Shown: piece after piece, positions 42,801 through 52,908 of the stretch | Numbering within the stretch: position 1 is the first letter of the stretch | Layout: each line of letters begins with the position of its first letter | Assembly (NCBI GenBank): GCA_016342685.1 | Contig: JAEINU010000003.1 | Location: 434,001 to 498,000, forward strand | Source: Bacteroidales bacterium | Lineage (GTDB): Bacteria > Bacteroidota > Bacteroidia > Bacteroidales > UBA12077 | Direction of reading: 5' to 3' | Length of the DNA stretch: 64,000 bases | Translations under genes and position numbers: made by a program | The notes under the pieces: generated by a model | Told to the model about the DNA's origin: nothing | What the model saw: the letters and a program-made list of their open reading frames with translations, nothing else | Databases searched by the model: none

Positions 42801-45309
42801 CCTTAACTTCGGTGTTATCGCCGACTTCGCATGCAGAAACAGGTTCTGAAATAGAGCTTATTCCAACATCAGCTGGCGCATCATAGATTTTAATATCATC
42901 TATTCCAAATCCTTCAAATTTAATTGCTGAGTTGCTTTCAAAAAGAAATCTAAATTTTACATTACTCTGATTGCTTACTGTTGGAGGGAGTAATTGCCTA
43001 AAAGTTATCCATTCACCTCCAGTTGTATCAATTCCTGGAAATCCTAATTCAGTGATGTTAGATTCGTTGTACCAATTCCAGAAAAAATCATTACTATTTG
43101 GGACTAAGCTCCATGAATCTCCTTCATTTAGAGAGTATAAAATTGTTAGTCCATCAGTTTTATCTTCAGATAAACCTTTACATTTGAATTCGAAGATGAT
43201 TGAATCAGAACCTGCAAAATTAAAACAAGGACTTTCAATAAATGAAGAATCATTATTAAAATAATTGCTTTGAAGATTAGTAACCCAGGCGTTTAACCCT
43301 GAGGCTGCTGAATCTATAATGCTAGATGAAGGTTCTCCATATTCCCATGTTGAGTTAATTCCACCAGGTAAGAAGTATCCATTATTGCTTTCAAAATCTT
43401 CAGAATAAGGAATAGTATAAGTAGGATAAGAAAAAATTGTTTTTGATTTTGAATTGTTATTTGGCATTTCGTCTCCAGATAGTATGGTCTCTACCATAAT
43501 TGTATGAAATCCAGGAGCACTTAAATCTGCTCCAACCGAAAATGTAAATGAAGCAGAACCTCCAATAGCAATTGAAGAAGGATGTGCGTCAGTTACAAAT
43601 GTTTCTCCGTCATCAATTTTATATCTTACAGGAATAGAGGTAGGAGTAGCTTCTCCTGCATAATTTTCTATAGTTATAGTTATATCGTCAGAACTGGTAT
43701 GACCACATCCAGTTTCTGGCATGCTAATTTGTGAAACTCCTACATCTTTTGAGATGAAATCACCTACAAGAATAAAGTCATCGATATTCCATCCTGTATA
43801 TTGATTTCCTCCGTTTGTTGAGCCAAGTGCGAATCGAAGGTTTACGTCTTTTTTAAAATTAGCATCGTTTAGCTCGTAAGTAACGGTTTTCCATGAATTT
43901 TCAATTACAGAACCAGGATTTTTCCATATTTGACTCCATGATGTACCATCATCTGAGCTTAAATCTAAATAACAATTGTCGAAGAACTCGATATTAAGCC
44001 AACGCACGAAATAGATCGTAACGTCTTTGTAATAGAAACAATCGAATTTAGGAGAAATGGCAGAGTCTTGTCTGTTTGTTAAGTTGTTTGAATATACTCC
44101 ATCATCAGTTAAATCTGTGCCAAGTATTCGTAATCCATTATATGCAGTTTCTGGATCTGGACTCCCTGGAGACCCGCCTAATCCTTGAGGGGTTGCCCTT
44201 TCAAAACTACCACTTAGAAACCAACCTAAATCATTCTCAAAAGTATCGTTAAAGATTGCTTCTTTTAATAGCCTTTCTCCTTCTGGAGATTTGTCTGCAA
44301 ATGGATATGCATAACCGTTAATGAAAATTCCTTCTTCTTCAATTTTAGCATCAACAATATTGTTGTGAATATCATGATCGACTGCGGTAGCAATATCATA
44401 AGTAATCCATATTGTAGAAATGCCTCTTGGTAAATCATAATTTATATCCTTAAACCAAGCTTGTCCATTAACAAAGTTAACGCCACTTTTAATTAGAATA
44501 GGGTTTTTAAAAGTAGAATCTTCAGTCGCATATAATTTAATACCATTATTTGTTATATTATTATCATCGGTATTTAAAGATGTAACTCTCAATGAATCTA
44601 AATATAGATTTCCATCGTTTCCTTGAACATCAATAATTATTTTTAAAATAGGATTGTTAGTTGTATTCGTTGGGATAAAATCAGTTAAAGCCTGTTGTAT
44701 AGAATAACTATTAACAAATTTAGAAATTACTCCAGTTTCGATAACCTGAACAGTGTCTATACATGTGCCATAACCGTAACCTGTGATTCCTTCAAAACCA
44801 ATATAATATTCGCTTGATAAACTACTGTCAGGCAGTTGGATCGAATGTAATTGCCAACTTTCTATTGGGTCTTCATAACTTTTTAATAAAACCCATGTGC
44901 TGTCAACACCTCTTTTGTAATAGATATTAAGGATGTCGTTGTATTCCAGATCATTAAAATACCAAGTTTGTTGTACGTGTGCGAATCTTAACTCGGGTTT
45001 TAAAATCTCAGCTAAATCTAGAGGAGGGGTTATAAGAATTGTTGCTTCACCATTATAGCTTTCTTTTTGAAACATTGCATTATAACTACCCTGATAAGGA
45101 TTGTCAGGGTAATCAAAATAACCACCATTAACATATTGCCAATCAACCGTGGCTCCAGTAGGAGAAGCATCTACTCCTACTATTTTTTCCTGATTCCATC
45201 CATCTGGTTTTATTCCGCCTTCAAAACCTTCATGAAAAACTAACGTTTCCTGAGCAAACGTAAAAGTTATACATGTTATCGAAATTATTGATAAGATTAA
45301 CTTTTTCAT
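39823..45309 (-). CDS. Giant secreted multidomain protein with T9SS type A sorting domain
   Basis: An 1828-residue exported protein. A signal peptide covers about residues 1-20 (TFTFAQ). Jelly-roll/MAM-like segments (FHEGFEGGIKPDGWNQE and later WNIDDF and GFGIDDIKIYD) alternate with adhesive Ig-like repeats. At least four later repeats share a CARDB-like pattern (DLGVSEMIAPLSAC) followed by a PKD-like unit (GYLSYAWNDGTTNDTL, YKVTVSD). The last ~80 residues (YYPNPAINELKVEI, GVYYLRF, MRKLIIQ) are a type A C-terminal sorting domain. Expected on the cell surface; probably adhesive. It is divergent from the type B cargo. Confidence 0.9.
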   Translation of the reverse strand: MKKLILSIISITCITFTFAQETLVFHEGFEGGIKPDGWNQEKIVGVDASPTGATVDWQYVNGGYFDYPDNPYQGSYNAMFQKESYNGEATILITPPLDLAEILKPELRFAHVQQTWYFNDLEYNDILNIYYKRGVDSTWVLLKSYEDPIESWQLHSIQLPDSSLSSEYYIGFEGITGYGYGTCIDTVQVIETGVISKFVNSYSIQQALTDFIPTNTTNNPILKIIIDVQGNDGNLYLDSLRVTSLNTDDNNITNNGIKLYATEDSTFKNPILIKSGVNFVNGQAWFKDINYDLPRGISTIWITYDIATAVDHDIHNNIVDAKIEEEGIFINGYAYPFADKSPEGERLLKEAIFNDTFENDLGWFLSGSFERATPQGLGGSPGSPDPETAYNGLRILGTDLTDDGVYSNNLTNRQDSAISPKFDCFYYKDVTIYFVRWLNIEFFDNCYLDLSSDDGTSWSQIWKNPGSVIENSWKTVTYELNDANFKKDVNLRFALGSTNGGNQYTGWNIDDFILVGDFISKDVGVSQISMPETGCGHTSSDDITITIENYAGEATPTSIPVRYKIDDGETFVTDAHPSSIAIGGSASFTFSVGADLSAPGFHTIMVETILSGDEMPNNNSKSKTIFSYPTYTIPYSEDFESNNGYFLPGGINSTWEYGEPSSSIIDSAASGLNAWVTNLQSNYFNNDSSFIESPCFNFAGSDSIIFEFKCKGLSEDKTDGLTILYSLNEGDSWSLVPNSNDFFWNWYNESNITELGFPGIDTTGGEWITFRQLLPPTVSNQSNVKFRFLFESNSAIKFEGFGIDDIKIYDAPADVGISSISEPVSACEVGDNTEVKVYVENYGITTIYSGEKIPLVLEFNSELINDTLTLGSDLDPGNNILHPFGTTVDMSYAADYNFSVYTKFENDQYFYNETTSNDSLYETIKVYGMPNYNPFNDLIGLNPIDTILDAGAGYITYNWILPAPDLTAVTPTWDVDSTGWHYVTVTNDSLCTATDSTEIVNSVTNLSMDSLYNELNDICERTVLEDITIYFRNKSATGYKIGDTILLGYQINEQPIIEDSIFLEKVLNQNDTLKFTYDVQADFMEPGEYTLKVFTNFLKDLNHYNDTISTTFNTWGYVDVELMYDTIYSSQADTLKLIATPGYDYYTWSTGSNNDTIIPFNSSNYYKVTVSDDDICSTDSDSTYIETHDFGVANIISPINSCESPALETTSLIIEVANYSENNYLASETVRVFYKLDNNAWEETVTNLTGGLNSLDTITLTIDNIDTRVIGEHSLKLYTSSDIDANNENDTLEYTFNTWALPDVNLQYDVIYTTKADTVSLIADPGYLSYAWNDGTTNDTLNVSYTHSKKYKVTVSDEHCGNAIDSTQIYTYNLGVSEMIAPLSACDHPSNQQVVVSIKNYGNDTIKVDDVIPVGYNLEGNSPHMENFTLTQQLLPTKSISYTFLTTVDVSAQATHKFYLYTRYDNEAKTSNDTLVDAIKTFGYPTTEIGTDLLTTQPDTVLLIAESGFYGYFWNDGTQNDTLTVTYPATKLYRVTVSDINGCTTSDELTVYTYDISAESLISPVTQCIASDSEPVIIEFTNNSQDTLLIGDEISLSYSINGGSTINGSYTLTDTLLPTDMLEYEFSQNANLSESIRYEFNLVARKTVNDADPDDAILSNVDITAPDVDLGSDTVIFTTDTYEISTTDSYISYLWSTGETSSSIVISETGTYKVTVTNEYSCVGIDSIYCKKDDEPDGIDDLIKGNGYSISYYPNPAINELKVEIANTEPKDLIIEIINIQGQILYTKEYNQTLNTIEQIDVNSYSQGVYYLRFRIDDKFYMRKLIIQ

Positions 45310-45470
45310 GGTATATTAATGTTATATTTATTTTATTTTCAGTAATTTTATTATTGTAAATTTAAATAGAACTTTTCACTTATGCTTTTTAGTTGGTTAT
45401 ATAATTATAACTTTCTACAAAAAATATCGTACAATTTCCATGAACGACATAATTTTGTACGTAAAAGTGT

Positions 45471-45478
45471 TAGTTTTG
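45471..45478 (+). promoter_or_regulatory. Candidate -7 box for the type B cargo gene
   Basis: TAGTTTTG matches TAnnTTTG, about 40 bases before the ATG at 45518. No well-spaced -33 TTG is visible. The 208-base divergent interval must also hold the opposite promoter. Confidence 0.4.
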
Positions 45479-45517
45479 TTTGTTAATGGTTGATTTTTAT
45501 TTATAAATGCTTATGAA

Positions 45518-48500
45518 ATGAAAAAGTATCTAAATATATTATTGGTATTGATTCTTGTTCTATCAGGATTGAATCTAAGATCTCAAACGGACACTGAGTT
45601 TTGGTTTGTTAAGCCGAATATAACTCAAAACCATACAAATGAGACTTTTAAGATTGTTTTTACTACTAGAGAATTCCCTGCCGATGTAACAATCGAGATG
45701 CCTGCGGAGCCTGGATTTACCTCGGTTTCATTTTCTATAGCGGCATTTACAACTTATACTCATACAGTGGTTCAGCCTAGTGCTGTTTTTACCCTAATGG
45801 AAAATTCTACAATTGTTGATGAATTATCTGTACTTCCAGGATCTCAGGATAATATTGGAAACAAAGCTATATTAGTTACAAGTACAGCTCCAATTAATGC
45901 ATATCTCACACAAACTGCAAATAATAATAGTGATATATATGCTTTGAAGGGAAATAATGGTATTGGAACAGAGTTTATTATACCTTTTCAGGAACATGGA
46001 TTTAATCAAAATGATAGTTATTCAGAAAGAGCCTTTTCTGCAATTGACATAATTAGTTTTGAGGATGGTACGGTTGTTGAAATTATACCCCCTGCAGGGA
46101 AAGATGTTTATCGAAGTGGTTTATTGCCAAATGAAACAAATCCCTTTACAGTTACAATAGATAGGGGCGAGGTTTATACTTTAGCTCCGGGATGGGATCC
46201 CACAGTTACCAGAAGCAATACAGCTAATTCTGGATGGTGGAGAGTAGAAGGCTTTGAGCATTTAGGAGGAGTTATAGTAAAGGTATTAGTAGGAAATGGC
46301 GTTGCTGTCGTTAAAAAGGATGATTCTGTAAGGCAAGGGTTAGATGTTGGAGCAAGTGATGGAGGTTGGGATGAGATTGGAGATCAATGGGTTCCATATA
46401 AAGGAGTTGTGGGAGAAAATAATGACATATTAGGAACAGAATATGTTGCAATGAGAGGTGGCCTTAATAATGGCTGGGAATGGGTATACGTTGCGGCGCC
46501 CGAGAATAATACCAGAATTTGGTGGGGAAATGGAATTGATACAATTGCTACTCCAGTTCCGAATGTTACTATTAATAGAGGACAACAGCAGGGTATTCAA
46601 TTTAATAATGGAGCTTTCACGAATAATTATATGGAGATCATCTCCAATAAGCCTTTGTCTGTTTTGCATGTTTCAGGCGTAGGTAAAGAAATGGGTGGAG
46701 CTGTTTTGCCTCCAATAGATAAATGTACGGGTTCAACATCAGTATCGTTTGCTAGGGATATAAACTGGCCACTATATATTAATATTATGGCTAGAGCTGG
46801 TCATGAAGGAGCTTTTTTAGTGGATGGGGTTGTTCGGAATGATATTATTAATCCAGCAGCATTTGTACCGGTCGGTTCTTCGGGTGATTGGGTTGCTACT
46901 CAAATTTATTATGCTTTAAATGATTTCTCAGATTTTGCTGTTGGTGCTGTGCATACAATTTCAAATACCGAAGATGTTTTTCATATTGGATTAATTAATG
47001 GTAATAGCAGTGGGGGATGCCGATTTGGATATTTTTCAGATTTTAATGAATTAAGAGTAAGTGCTAATACGATACAGGGAGATGGGGTTCAACCTAGTTC
47101 AACCATTCGTGCTTGTAAAGGAGATACAGTTCAATTATATGCTAGTGGAGGGAGTATTTTTAAATGGTGGCCTTCCACAAACTTATCTAGTACAACAGTT
47201 TCAAATCCAAAAGCTCTTGTAGCAGACTTCCAAACCTATTTTGTTGAAGTTTCAGGAGCGTGTGATAATAAAGATACGGCAACAGTAACTATCGAAATGG
47301 CTCAGCAGCCAGATGCTGTACTGTTTGCAGAAAAGGCACAAGGGTGTGCACCATTGCAATTAGAGTTTAGAAATCTTTCAACGGATGTAAATCAAATATA
47401 TTTAGATTATAATTATACGGGTATTGCAGGTACACTTGATAGGGATACATTAAAATTTCATCCTTCTGTAATTACAGATGTTGATTCCGTATTTTCTCAT
47501 ACATTTTTTAATACAAGTTTTGAACCGGTTGATTCTCCAGAGATTTATCATGTTCAGTTAAAAGTGAAATCAACAAAATGTATCGATACAATAAATACAA
47601 CAATAACTGTTTATCCACAAATTACTGCAGATTTTACATTAACAGATTTAGACGATACTTTAAGCTGTAATCCTGCAATTGTAGATTTTCAAGCGTCAGC
47701 ATTGTCAATAAACGAAGATTTTTACAAATGGAGTTTTGGCGATGGAGCATTGTCTGCTGATCCTAATCCAACTCATGAATACAATAATATTTTACTCGAC
47801 GATGACACAGCATATACAGCTCAATTGGTAGTTCGATCAGATTGGTTTTGTAGGGATACAACCACAATGGATTTTGTTGTTCATCCATATTTGGAAGGAG
47901 GCTTTACAATTGATGAAGATCAAGGTTGTTCGCCGTTCAATGTATTAATTACGGATATTTCTGCTGGGGCTGATACTATTTTTCTCGATTTTGGCGATGG
48001 TACGGATACTGTTATGACATCCTTCAATTTTATAAATCATCTATATGAAAATAATGATGGTGTTGATGAGGTAGACACAAATATAATTGTGATGCGAGTT
48101 AAAAACGACGAAGGTTGCGAGTTTATAGATAGAGATACAATTATTGTATATCCTGAAGTACATGCAAATTATACAATTGATGGGAATAGTTATATTGGAT
48201 GTAATTCAAGAGATGTTCAATTCGATAACTTATCCAATTACGGAACACATCTGGCATCAGAGTTTATTTGGACATTTGGAGATGGTACAAATTCTAATTC
48301 TACAGCAACTCCAATTAACCATTCGTATATAAATAGTAGTGTCGGTGATTTTTCTGGAACAATAAAATTGCGTGCAGAGTCTATCTATGGTTGTTGGGAT
48401 GATACAACTCATCAGATAGATATTTATAAAGCTTTGGCAGATTTTTATGTTGATACAACTGATGGTTGTTCGCCAGTATTAGTTAATGTAATAAATAATT

Positions 48501-51500
48501 CTGTTGGGACAGGAATTGATACCTGGACATGGGAATATGGAGACGGTAACTCCTCAAATTTAGAGAATCCACCGACGTATATTTATAGTAACAATGGATT
48601 TGCAACTGCATTTTACGATTTAGTTTTAGAAGTTGAACACAGCAATGGATTATGTACTTCAACAGATACGGTTAATATGAGTATTTATCCAGAAGTGAAT
48701 ATTGTTGCAATAACTCCATTGAATCAAACCATTTGTGATTCAACGGTTTTAGATTTTACTTCAACGATATCTAATGCAGCATTGCCAATTGTAAATTATG
48801 ATTGGAATTTTGGAGATGGTGCTTCTTCATCCTTAAAAGATCCATCACATCTTTACAGGAATTTAGGAAGTGCGAGTCAAGTTACCTATAATATTAGCCT
48901 TGATGTAGAAACAGATAAAGGATGTAGCGATAATATAAACACTAGTGTATTTGTAGGAAACTTTGTTAATGCCGCATTTTCTATTAATAAATCGGAAGGT
49001 TGCTCTCCTGTAAATGTACAAATTACAAACAACTCAAAAGGTGGAGAATATAGATGGTATTGGGATTCGGCGACGGCTGCTGGTGCAGAAGATAAAAATT
49101 CAACAGATTCAATTGAGGTATTTTCTCATCAGTTTGTAAATAATTCAGGTGTCGATAAAACTTTCTATTTAACTCTGGTTGTGGAAAATGCTGATGGATG
49201 TACTGATACTTTAACCAGAGAAATTCTAGTTCATTCATCTGTAACAGCAGAGTTTGTTTCTTTATCAGGCTTAGCAGATTGTACTCCATTTACGGTTAAT
49301 TTTGATAATCAAACTGATCCTGCTTCTGATGCCGAAACATTTACTTGGGATTTTGATGATGGAATTACAGGAAATACTACGAAATTGAGTCCAGATATAG
49401 CACATACTTTTGAAAACAATCAAATTTTTAATGAGCTATATACTGTGAGACTTTATGCAGAATCTCCACACGGATGTGTTCACGATACAACACTTGATAT
49501 AACTGTTTACTCAAAAGTTGTTGCGGATTTTTCAATTACCGATAGTGAGGGATGCCCTCCTTTTAATACAACAATCATAAATACATCAACAGGAAATGGG
49601 GCAAATAGTTATGAATGGCTTGTTAATAATGCGGCAGTAACTTCTCCGGTTGATAAATCCAATTTTAATCATACTTATGATAATGCAAATCATCTGGCAA
49701 TAGAAAAATATGAGATAAAATTAACTGCTGAAAATCCAGAAGGATGCCCATCCGTACATATTGATACTGTTTCAGTTTATGAATTTGTAAATGCAGCATT
49801 TAATATGGACGTAGATCAGGGATGTAATCCTTTGTCCGTTGTTTTTAGCGATGCATCATTAGTACCCGCTTTAACAAAATATAATTGGGACTTTGGCGAT
49901 GGAGCAACATCAGGATCAGCAAATACAGCAAATGTTTTTTATAATCCAAGTCGTATTTCTGATTTGGTTTACGATATTGAATTGATAATACAATCTCCAA
50001 ATTATTGTTATGATACAATTTCTGATCAAGTTACAGTCTTTCATAAACCTTTATCAAAATTCTTTATTGATCAAACTTCATCGTGTCCTGATTTAGAGGC
50101 AAACATGAATAATAATGAATCAAAGGGTTACGATTCTTTTGAATGGAGATTTGGTGATGGAAATACAAATACTGTAAATACAAGTTTAAGTTATACATAC
50201 CCAAATACATTAATTGATACAGTTCAGAATTATATATTGGAACATTGGGTTGGTACAGTGCATGGTTGCACCGATAGTTCTTCATTAACATTAAATGTAT
50301 TTCCTTCGGTTATAGCCGATTTTAATATTAGTGATGCGGATGGATGTAGTCCACATGTGGCTACTTTTGATGCTTCTATATCTTCGAAACCAGCACAGTA
50401 TTTCACATGGGATTTCGACGATGGTGGAGCTTCTAATGATATTTCACCAACTCACAGATTCGATAATACTTGGACAACAGATAGAGTATATAAGATATTC
50501 TTAAAGGCTTATTCTGAGTATGATTGTGAAGATACAATAAGTAAGTTTATTACTGTTTATGCACAACCTATTGCTGAGTTTGATGCAAATCCAATTGTAC
50601 AAAAATACCCAGAGAGTCAGGTTAATATAGACAACAAATCTAACTCTGGAAATTGGAATTATTTATGGACATTTGGTGATACAGAAACATCTACATTGAA
50701 AGAACCAAACTTTCATGTGTACGATCATTGGGGAGAATATCAAATTGATTTAGTAACGTCAAGTCCAACAAGTGTTTGTACCGATAATGCAAACAGAATT
50801 GTAACTATATTACCTCCAGAAGTAAATGCTGATTTCGATATGGATGTTTCAGTTGGTTGTGAGCCTTTAGAGGTTCAGTTTACAGCAAAATCGTCGGTTT
50901 ATGCTGAAGATTATTCATACGAATGGGATTTTGGAGACGGTGAAGAATATACAGGAGCAAACCCTGTTCACATATTTACTGCGGGATCATATAACATAAA
51001 ACTAACAGCAATTAGTAATGAGGGGGCTGGTGAAGATTATGAATATAAAACTGTTAAAGTTTATTCAAATCCAAAAGCAAGTTTTGAAGTTTTACCTAAT
51101 GTATCGATGATCGATGCTGCAACAAAACAAGCTCGTGTTGAGTTCTATAACCTTTCTGAATGTAACGATACAGCAGGTTGCTCTTATTTATGGAGCTTTG
51201 GTGATGAGGAAACCTCGATTTCTCGTGATGTGACTCATCAATATGTAGATTTAGGAAAATATGATATTGAGTTGAAAGTTACATCAGCTCATGGGTGTAA
51301 AGATAGTTTAAAGCTAGTTGAAGAAGTTGAAATAATTGGTGCAGGAGAAATAGAATTTCCAAATGCCTTTACTCCTCATGTTACGCTGGGAACAAACGAT
51401 GTATTTAGACCTGTTTCTGAAGGTGTAATCCAATATGAATTATGGATTTATAATAGATGGGGAGAGCTAATATTTACAACCAAAGACTTAAGTGCAGGTT

Positions 51501-51619
51501 GGGATGGAACAATTAATGGAGATATGGCTAAACCTGATGTTTATGTTTGGAAAGCAAAAGGCAAATTTACAAACGGTCGAGCATTTGAAATCGCTGGCGA
51601 CGTTACATTAATTAGATAG
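45518..51619 (+). CDS. Giant PKD-repeat surface protein with gliding-motility (T9SS type B) C-terminal domain
   Basis: A 2033-residue exported protein. After a signal peptide (ending NLRSQ) the first ~500 residues resemble the IgGFc-binding-like domain (TDTEFWFVKPNIT, ITSTAPINAYLTQ pattern). About 14 PKD repeats follow, most with a (W/L)xFGDG core such as KWSFGDGAL, DWNFGDGAS, NWDFGDGAT and EWDFGDGEE, and a GC-x-P start. The last ~90 residues (FPNAFTPHVTLGTNDVFRP, YELWIYNRWGELIF, GWDGTINGDMAKPDVYVWKA) form the gliding-motility-associated type B sorting domain. It is followed by a PorP/SprF gene, its probable secretion partner. Confidence 0.93.
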   Translation: MKKYLNILLVLILVLSGLNLRSQTDTEFWFVKPNITQNHTNETFKIVFTTREFPADVTIEMPAEPGFTSVSFSIAAFTTYTHTVVQPSAVFTLMENSTIVDELSVLPGSQDNIGNKAILVTSTAPINAYLTQTANNNSDIYALKGNNGIGTEFIIPFQEHGFNQNDSYSERAFSAIDIISFEDGTVVEIIPPAGKDVYRSGLLPNETNPFTVTIDRGEVYTLAPGWDPTVTRSNTANSGWWRVEGFEHLGGVIVKVLVGNGVAVVKKDDSVRQGLDVGASDGGWDEIGDQWVPYKGVVGENNDILGTEYVAMRGGLNNGWEWVYVAAPENNTRIWWGNGIDTIATPVPNVTINRGQQQGIQFNNGAFTNNYMEIISNKPLSVLHVSGVGKEMGGAVLPPIDKCTGSTSVSFARDINWPLYINIMARAGHEGAFLVDGVVRNDIINPAAFVPVGSSGDWVATQIYYALNDFSDFAVGAVHTISNTEDVFHIGLINGNSSGGCRFGYFSDFNELRVSANTIQGDGVQPSSTIRACKGDTVQLYASGGSIFKWWPSTNLSSTTVSNPKALVADFQTYFVEVSGACDNKDTATVTIEMAQQPDAVLFAEKAQGCAPLQLEFRNLSTDVNQIYLDYNYTGIAGTLDRDTLKFHPSVITDVDSVFSHTFFNTSFEPVDSPEIYHVQLKVKSTKCIDTINTTITVYPQITADFTLTDLDDTLSCNPAIVDFQASALSINEDFYKWSFGDGALSADPNPTHEYNNILLDDDTAYTAQLVVRSDWFCRDTTTMDFVVHPYLEGGFTIDEDQGCSPFNVLITDISAGADTIFLDFGDGTDTVMTSFNFINHLYENNDGVDEVDTNIIVMRVKNDEGCEFIDRDTIIVYPEVHANYTIDGNSYIGCNSRDVQFDNLSNYGTHLASEFIWTFGDGTNSNSTATPINHSYINSSVGDFSGTIKLRAESIYGCWDDTTHQIDIYKALADFYVDTTDGCSPVLVNVINNSVGTGIDTWTWEYGDGNSSNLENPPTYIYSNNGFATAFYDLVLEVEHSNGLCTSTDTVNMSIYPEVNIVAITPLNQTICDSTVLDFTSTISNAALPIVNYDWNFGDGASSSLKDPSHLYRNLGSASQVTYNISLDVETDKGCSDNINTSVFVGNFVNAAFSINKSEGCSPVNVQITNNSKGGEYRWYWDSATAAGAEDKNSTDSIEVFSHQFVNNSGVDKTFYLTLVVENADGCTDTLTREILVHSSVTAEFVSLSGLADCTPFTVNFDNQTDPASDAETFTWDFDDGITGNTTKLSPDIAHTFENNQIFNELYTVRLYAESPHGCVHDTTLDITVYSKVVADFSITDSEGCPPFNTTIINTSTGNGANSYEWLVNNAAVTSPVDKSNFNHTYDNANHLAIEKYEIKLTAENPEGCPSVHIDTVSVYEFVNAAFNMDVDQGCNPLSVVFSDASLVPALTKYNWDFGDGATSGSANTANVFYNPSRISDLVYDIELIIQSPNYCYDTISDQVTVFHKPLSKFFIDQTSSCPDLEANMNNNESKGYDSFEWRFGDGNTNTVNTSLSYTYPNTLIDTVQNYILEHWVGTVHGCTDSSSLTLNVFPSVIADFNISDADGCSPHVATFDASISSKPAQYFTWDFDDGGASNDISPTHRFDNTWTTDRVYKIFLKAYSEYDCEDTISKFITVYAQPIAEFDANPIVQKYPESQVNIDNKSNSGNWNYLWTFGDTETSTLKEPNFHVYDHWGEYQIDLVTSSPTSVCTDNANRIVTILPPEVNADFDMDVSVGCEPLEVQFTAKSSVYAEDYSYEWDFGDGEEYTGANPVHIFTAGSYNIKLTAISNEGAGEDYEYKTVKVYSNPKASFEVLPNVSMIDAATKQARVEFYNLSECNDTAGCSYLWSFGDEETSISRDVTHQYVDLGKYDIELKVTSAHGCKDSLKLVEEVEIIGAGEIEFPNAFTPHVTLGTNDVFRPVSEGVIQYELWIYNRWGELIFTTKDLSAGWDGTINGDMAKPDVYVWKAKGKFTNGRAFEIAGDVTLIR

Positions 51620-51758
51620 TATTATTTTAACATTACGTTAACATTGTTAATAAGTTATTTATTGCATGATTTGAAAATATTTATACATTTACAATTAAGA
51701 AACCCTGTTATGCGTTTTATTAAAAGAAAAAACGTACGAATTAAGAAAGCAAGCGATT

Positions 51759-52745
51759 GTGAAAAATATATATATACTTTTTTTATTAACAACAGTATTT
51801 TTTTATAAAACTGGATACAGTCAGGATTCGCAGTTTTCGCAGTTTTATGCGAGTCCTATATATTTAGCTCCATCATTTGCTGGTTCAACTGATGGAGATA
51901 GGGTGTCTGCTAATTATAGAAGTCAGTGGCCTGCATTAACAAAATCTTTTCAAACCTATACCTTATCATACGACCACTATTTCCCTCATATGAAGAGTGG
52001 CGTTGGGCTTTTATTGTATAGGGAGCAAGCAGGAGTTTCAAACTTGGCAACAACAAATATTGGAATCGCTTATTCTTATAAATTTAAATTCAGAAGCGGA
52101 TGGAGGATAAGCCCTGGATTATCATTCTTTTACACTCAGCGAAATATTGATTTTGATGCCCTAATATTTGAGGACGAGTTACTAAGTGATCAAACAACAG
52201 GAACAAATGAACAAATGATCTTAGAAAAAAAGGCAGATGTTGATGCCTCTTTTTCGGTACTGGCATATAACAAAAGTTTATGGTTAGGTTTTACTTGGGA
52301 TAGAATCCTAATGCCCAATAGATCTTTAACAGGAGAAATGATGGAAGATCCATTTAAGTTTTCAATTTATGGTGGCACAAAAATATCAATTTTTGATCGA
52401 TACAATTGGGCAAGTGGGCAGAGCATTTCACCTTCATTCTTATTTAAAATGCAAGATCAATACAGTCAGTTAGATCTTGGATTATATTGGTATCAAATGC
52501 CATTGGTTATTGGTATATGGTACAGAGGAATCCCTGTATTTAAAGAGCTAGCAAGTAACGATGCCTTGGCTTTTTTATTAGGTTTTAAGGTCGATCAATT
52601 TAGTATTGGTTACAGTTACGACCTTACAATATCTAAACTTGTGGGCTTAACAGGCGGAACGCATGAAATATCTATAAATTATTTGTTTAATCAAGGAGTT
52701 ACCAAGCGAGAGAGACGAAAAGGAATTCCTTGTCCTTCGTTCTAA
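51759..52745 (+). CDS. PorP/SprF-family T9SS membrane protein
   Basis: A 328-residue outer-membrane protein. It has a GTG start at 51759, chosen because the signal peptide (ending GYSQ) begins there and no in-frame ATG precedes it. DSQFSQFYASPIYLAPSFAG and VSANYRSQWPAL are characteristic of PorP/SprF. SprF-like proteins sit next to type B cargo genes and are needed to secrete or attach them, as with SprB in Flavobacterium. It lies 139 bases after the cargo gene. Confidence 0.93.
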   Translation: MKNIYILFLLTTVFFYKTGYSQDSQFSQFYASPIYLAPSFAGSTDGDRVSANYRSQWPALTKSFQTYTLSYDHYFPHMKSGVGLLLYREQAGVSNLATTNIGIAYSYKFKFRSGWRISPGLSFFYTQRNIDFDALIFEDELLSDQTTGTNEQMILEKKADVDASFSVLAYNKSLWLGFTWDRILMPNRSLTGEMMEDPFKFSIYGGTKISIFDRYNWASGQSISPSFLFKMQDQYSQLDLGLYWYQMPLVIGIWYRGIPVFKELASNDALAFLLGFKVDQFSIGYSYDLTISKLVGLTGGTHEISINYLFNQGVTKRERRKGIPCPSF

Positions 52746-52861
52746 TCTTCAGGTTTGAGATTGAATAGAATTAGAATTCAACAATCTAATTCTGACCAAA
52801 TTTCGTAGTAAAATCAATCTATAAAAAAAGTTAAATTCCTTTTTGTTGTTTTTTTTTCGAT

Positions 52862-52869
52862 TATATTTG
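52862..52869 (+). promoter_or_regulatory. -7 box of the OmpH-like gene
   Basis: TATATTTG, 39 bases before the ATG at 52909, with a TTTG about 16 bp upstream that is somewhat too close. Confidence 0.45.
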
Positions 52870-52908
52870 CTTGGATAAAAAAACGAGTAAAAATTAAATT
52901 AATTTATT

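Noticed and set aside
51710-51808. Short ATG-led ORF (MRFIKRKN...) overlapping the start of the PorP/SprF gene
   Set aside because: It is out of frame with the signal peptide and has no recognisable features; the GTG at 51759 gives a complete PorP/SprF protein.
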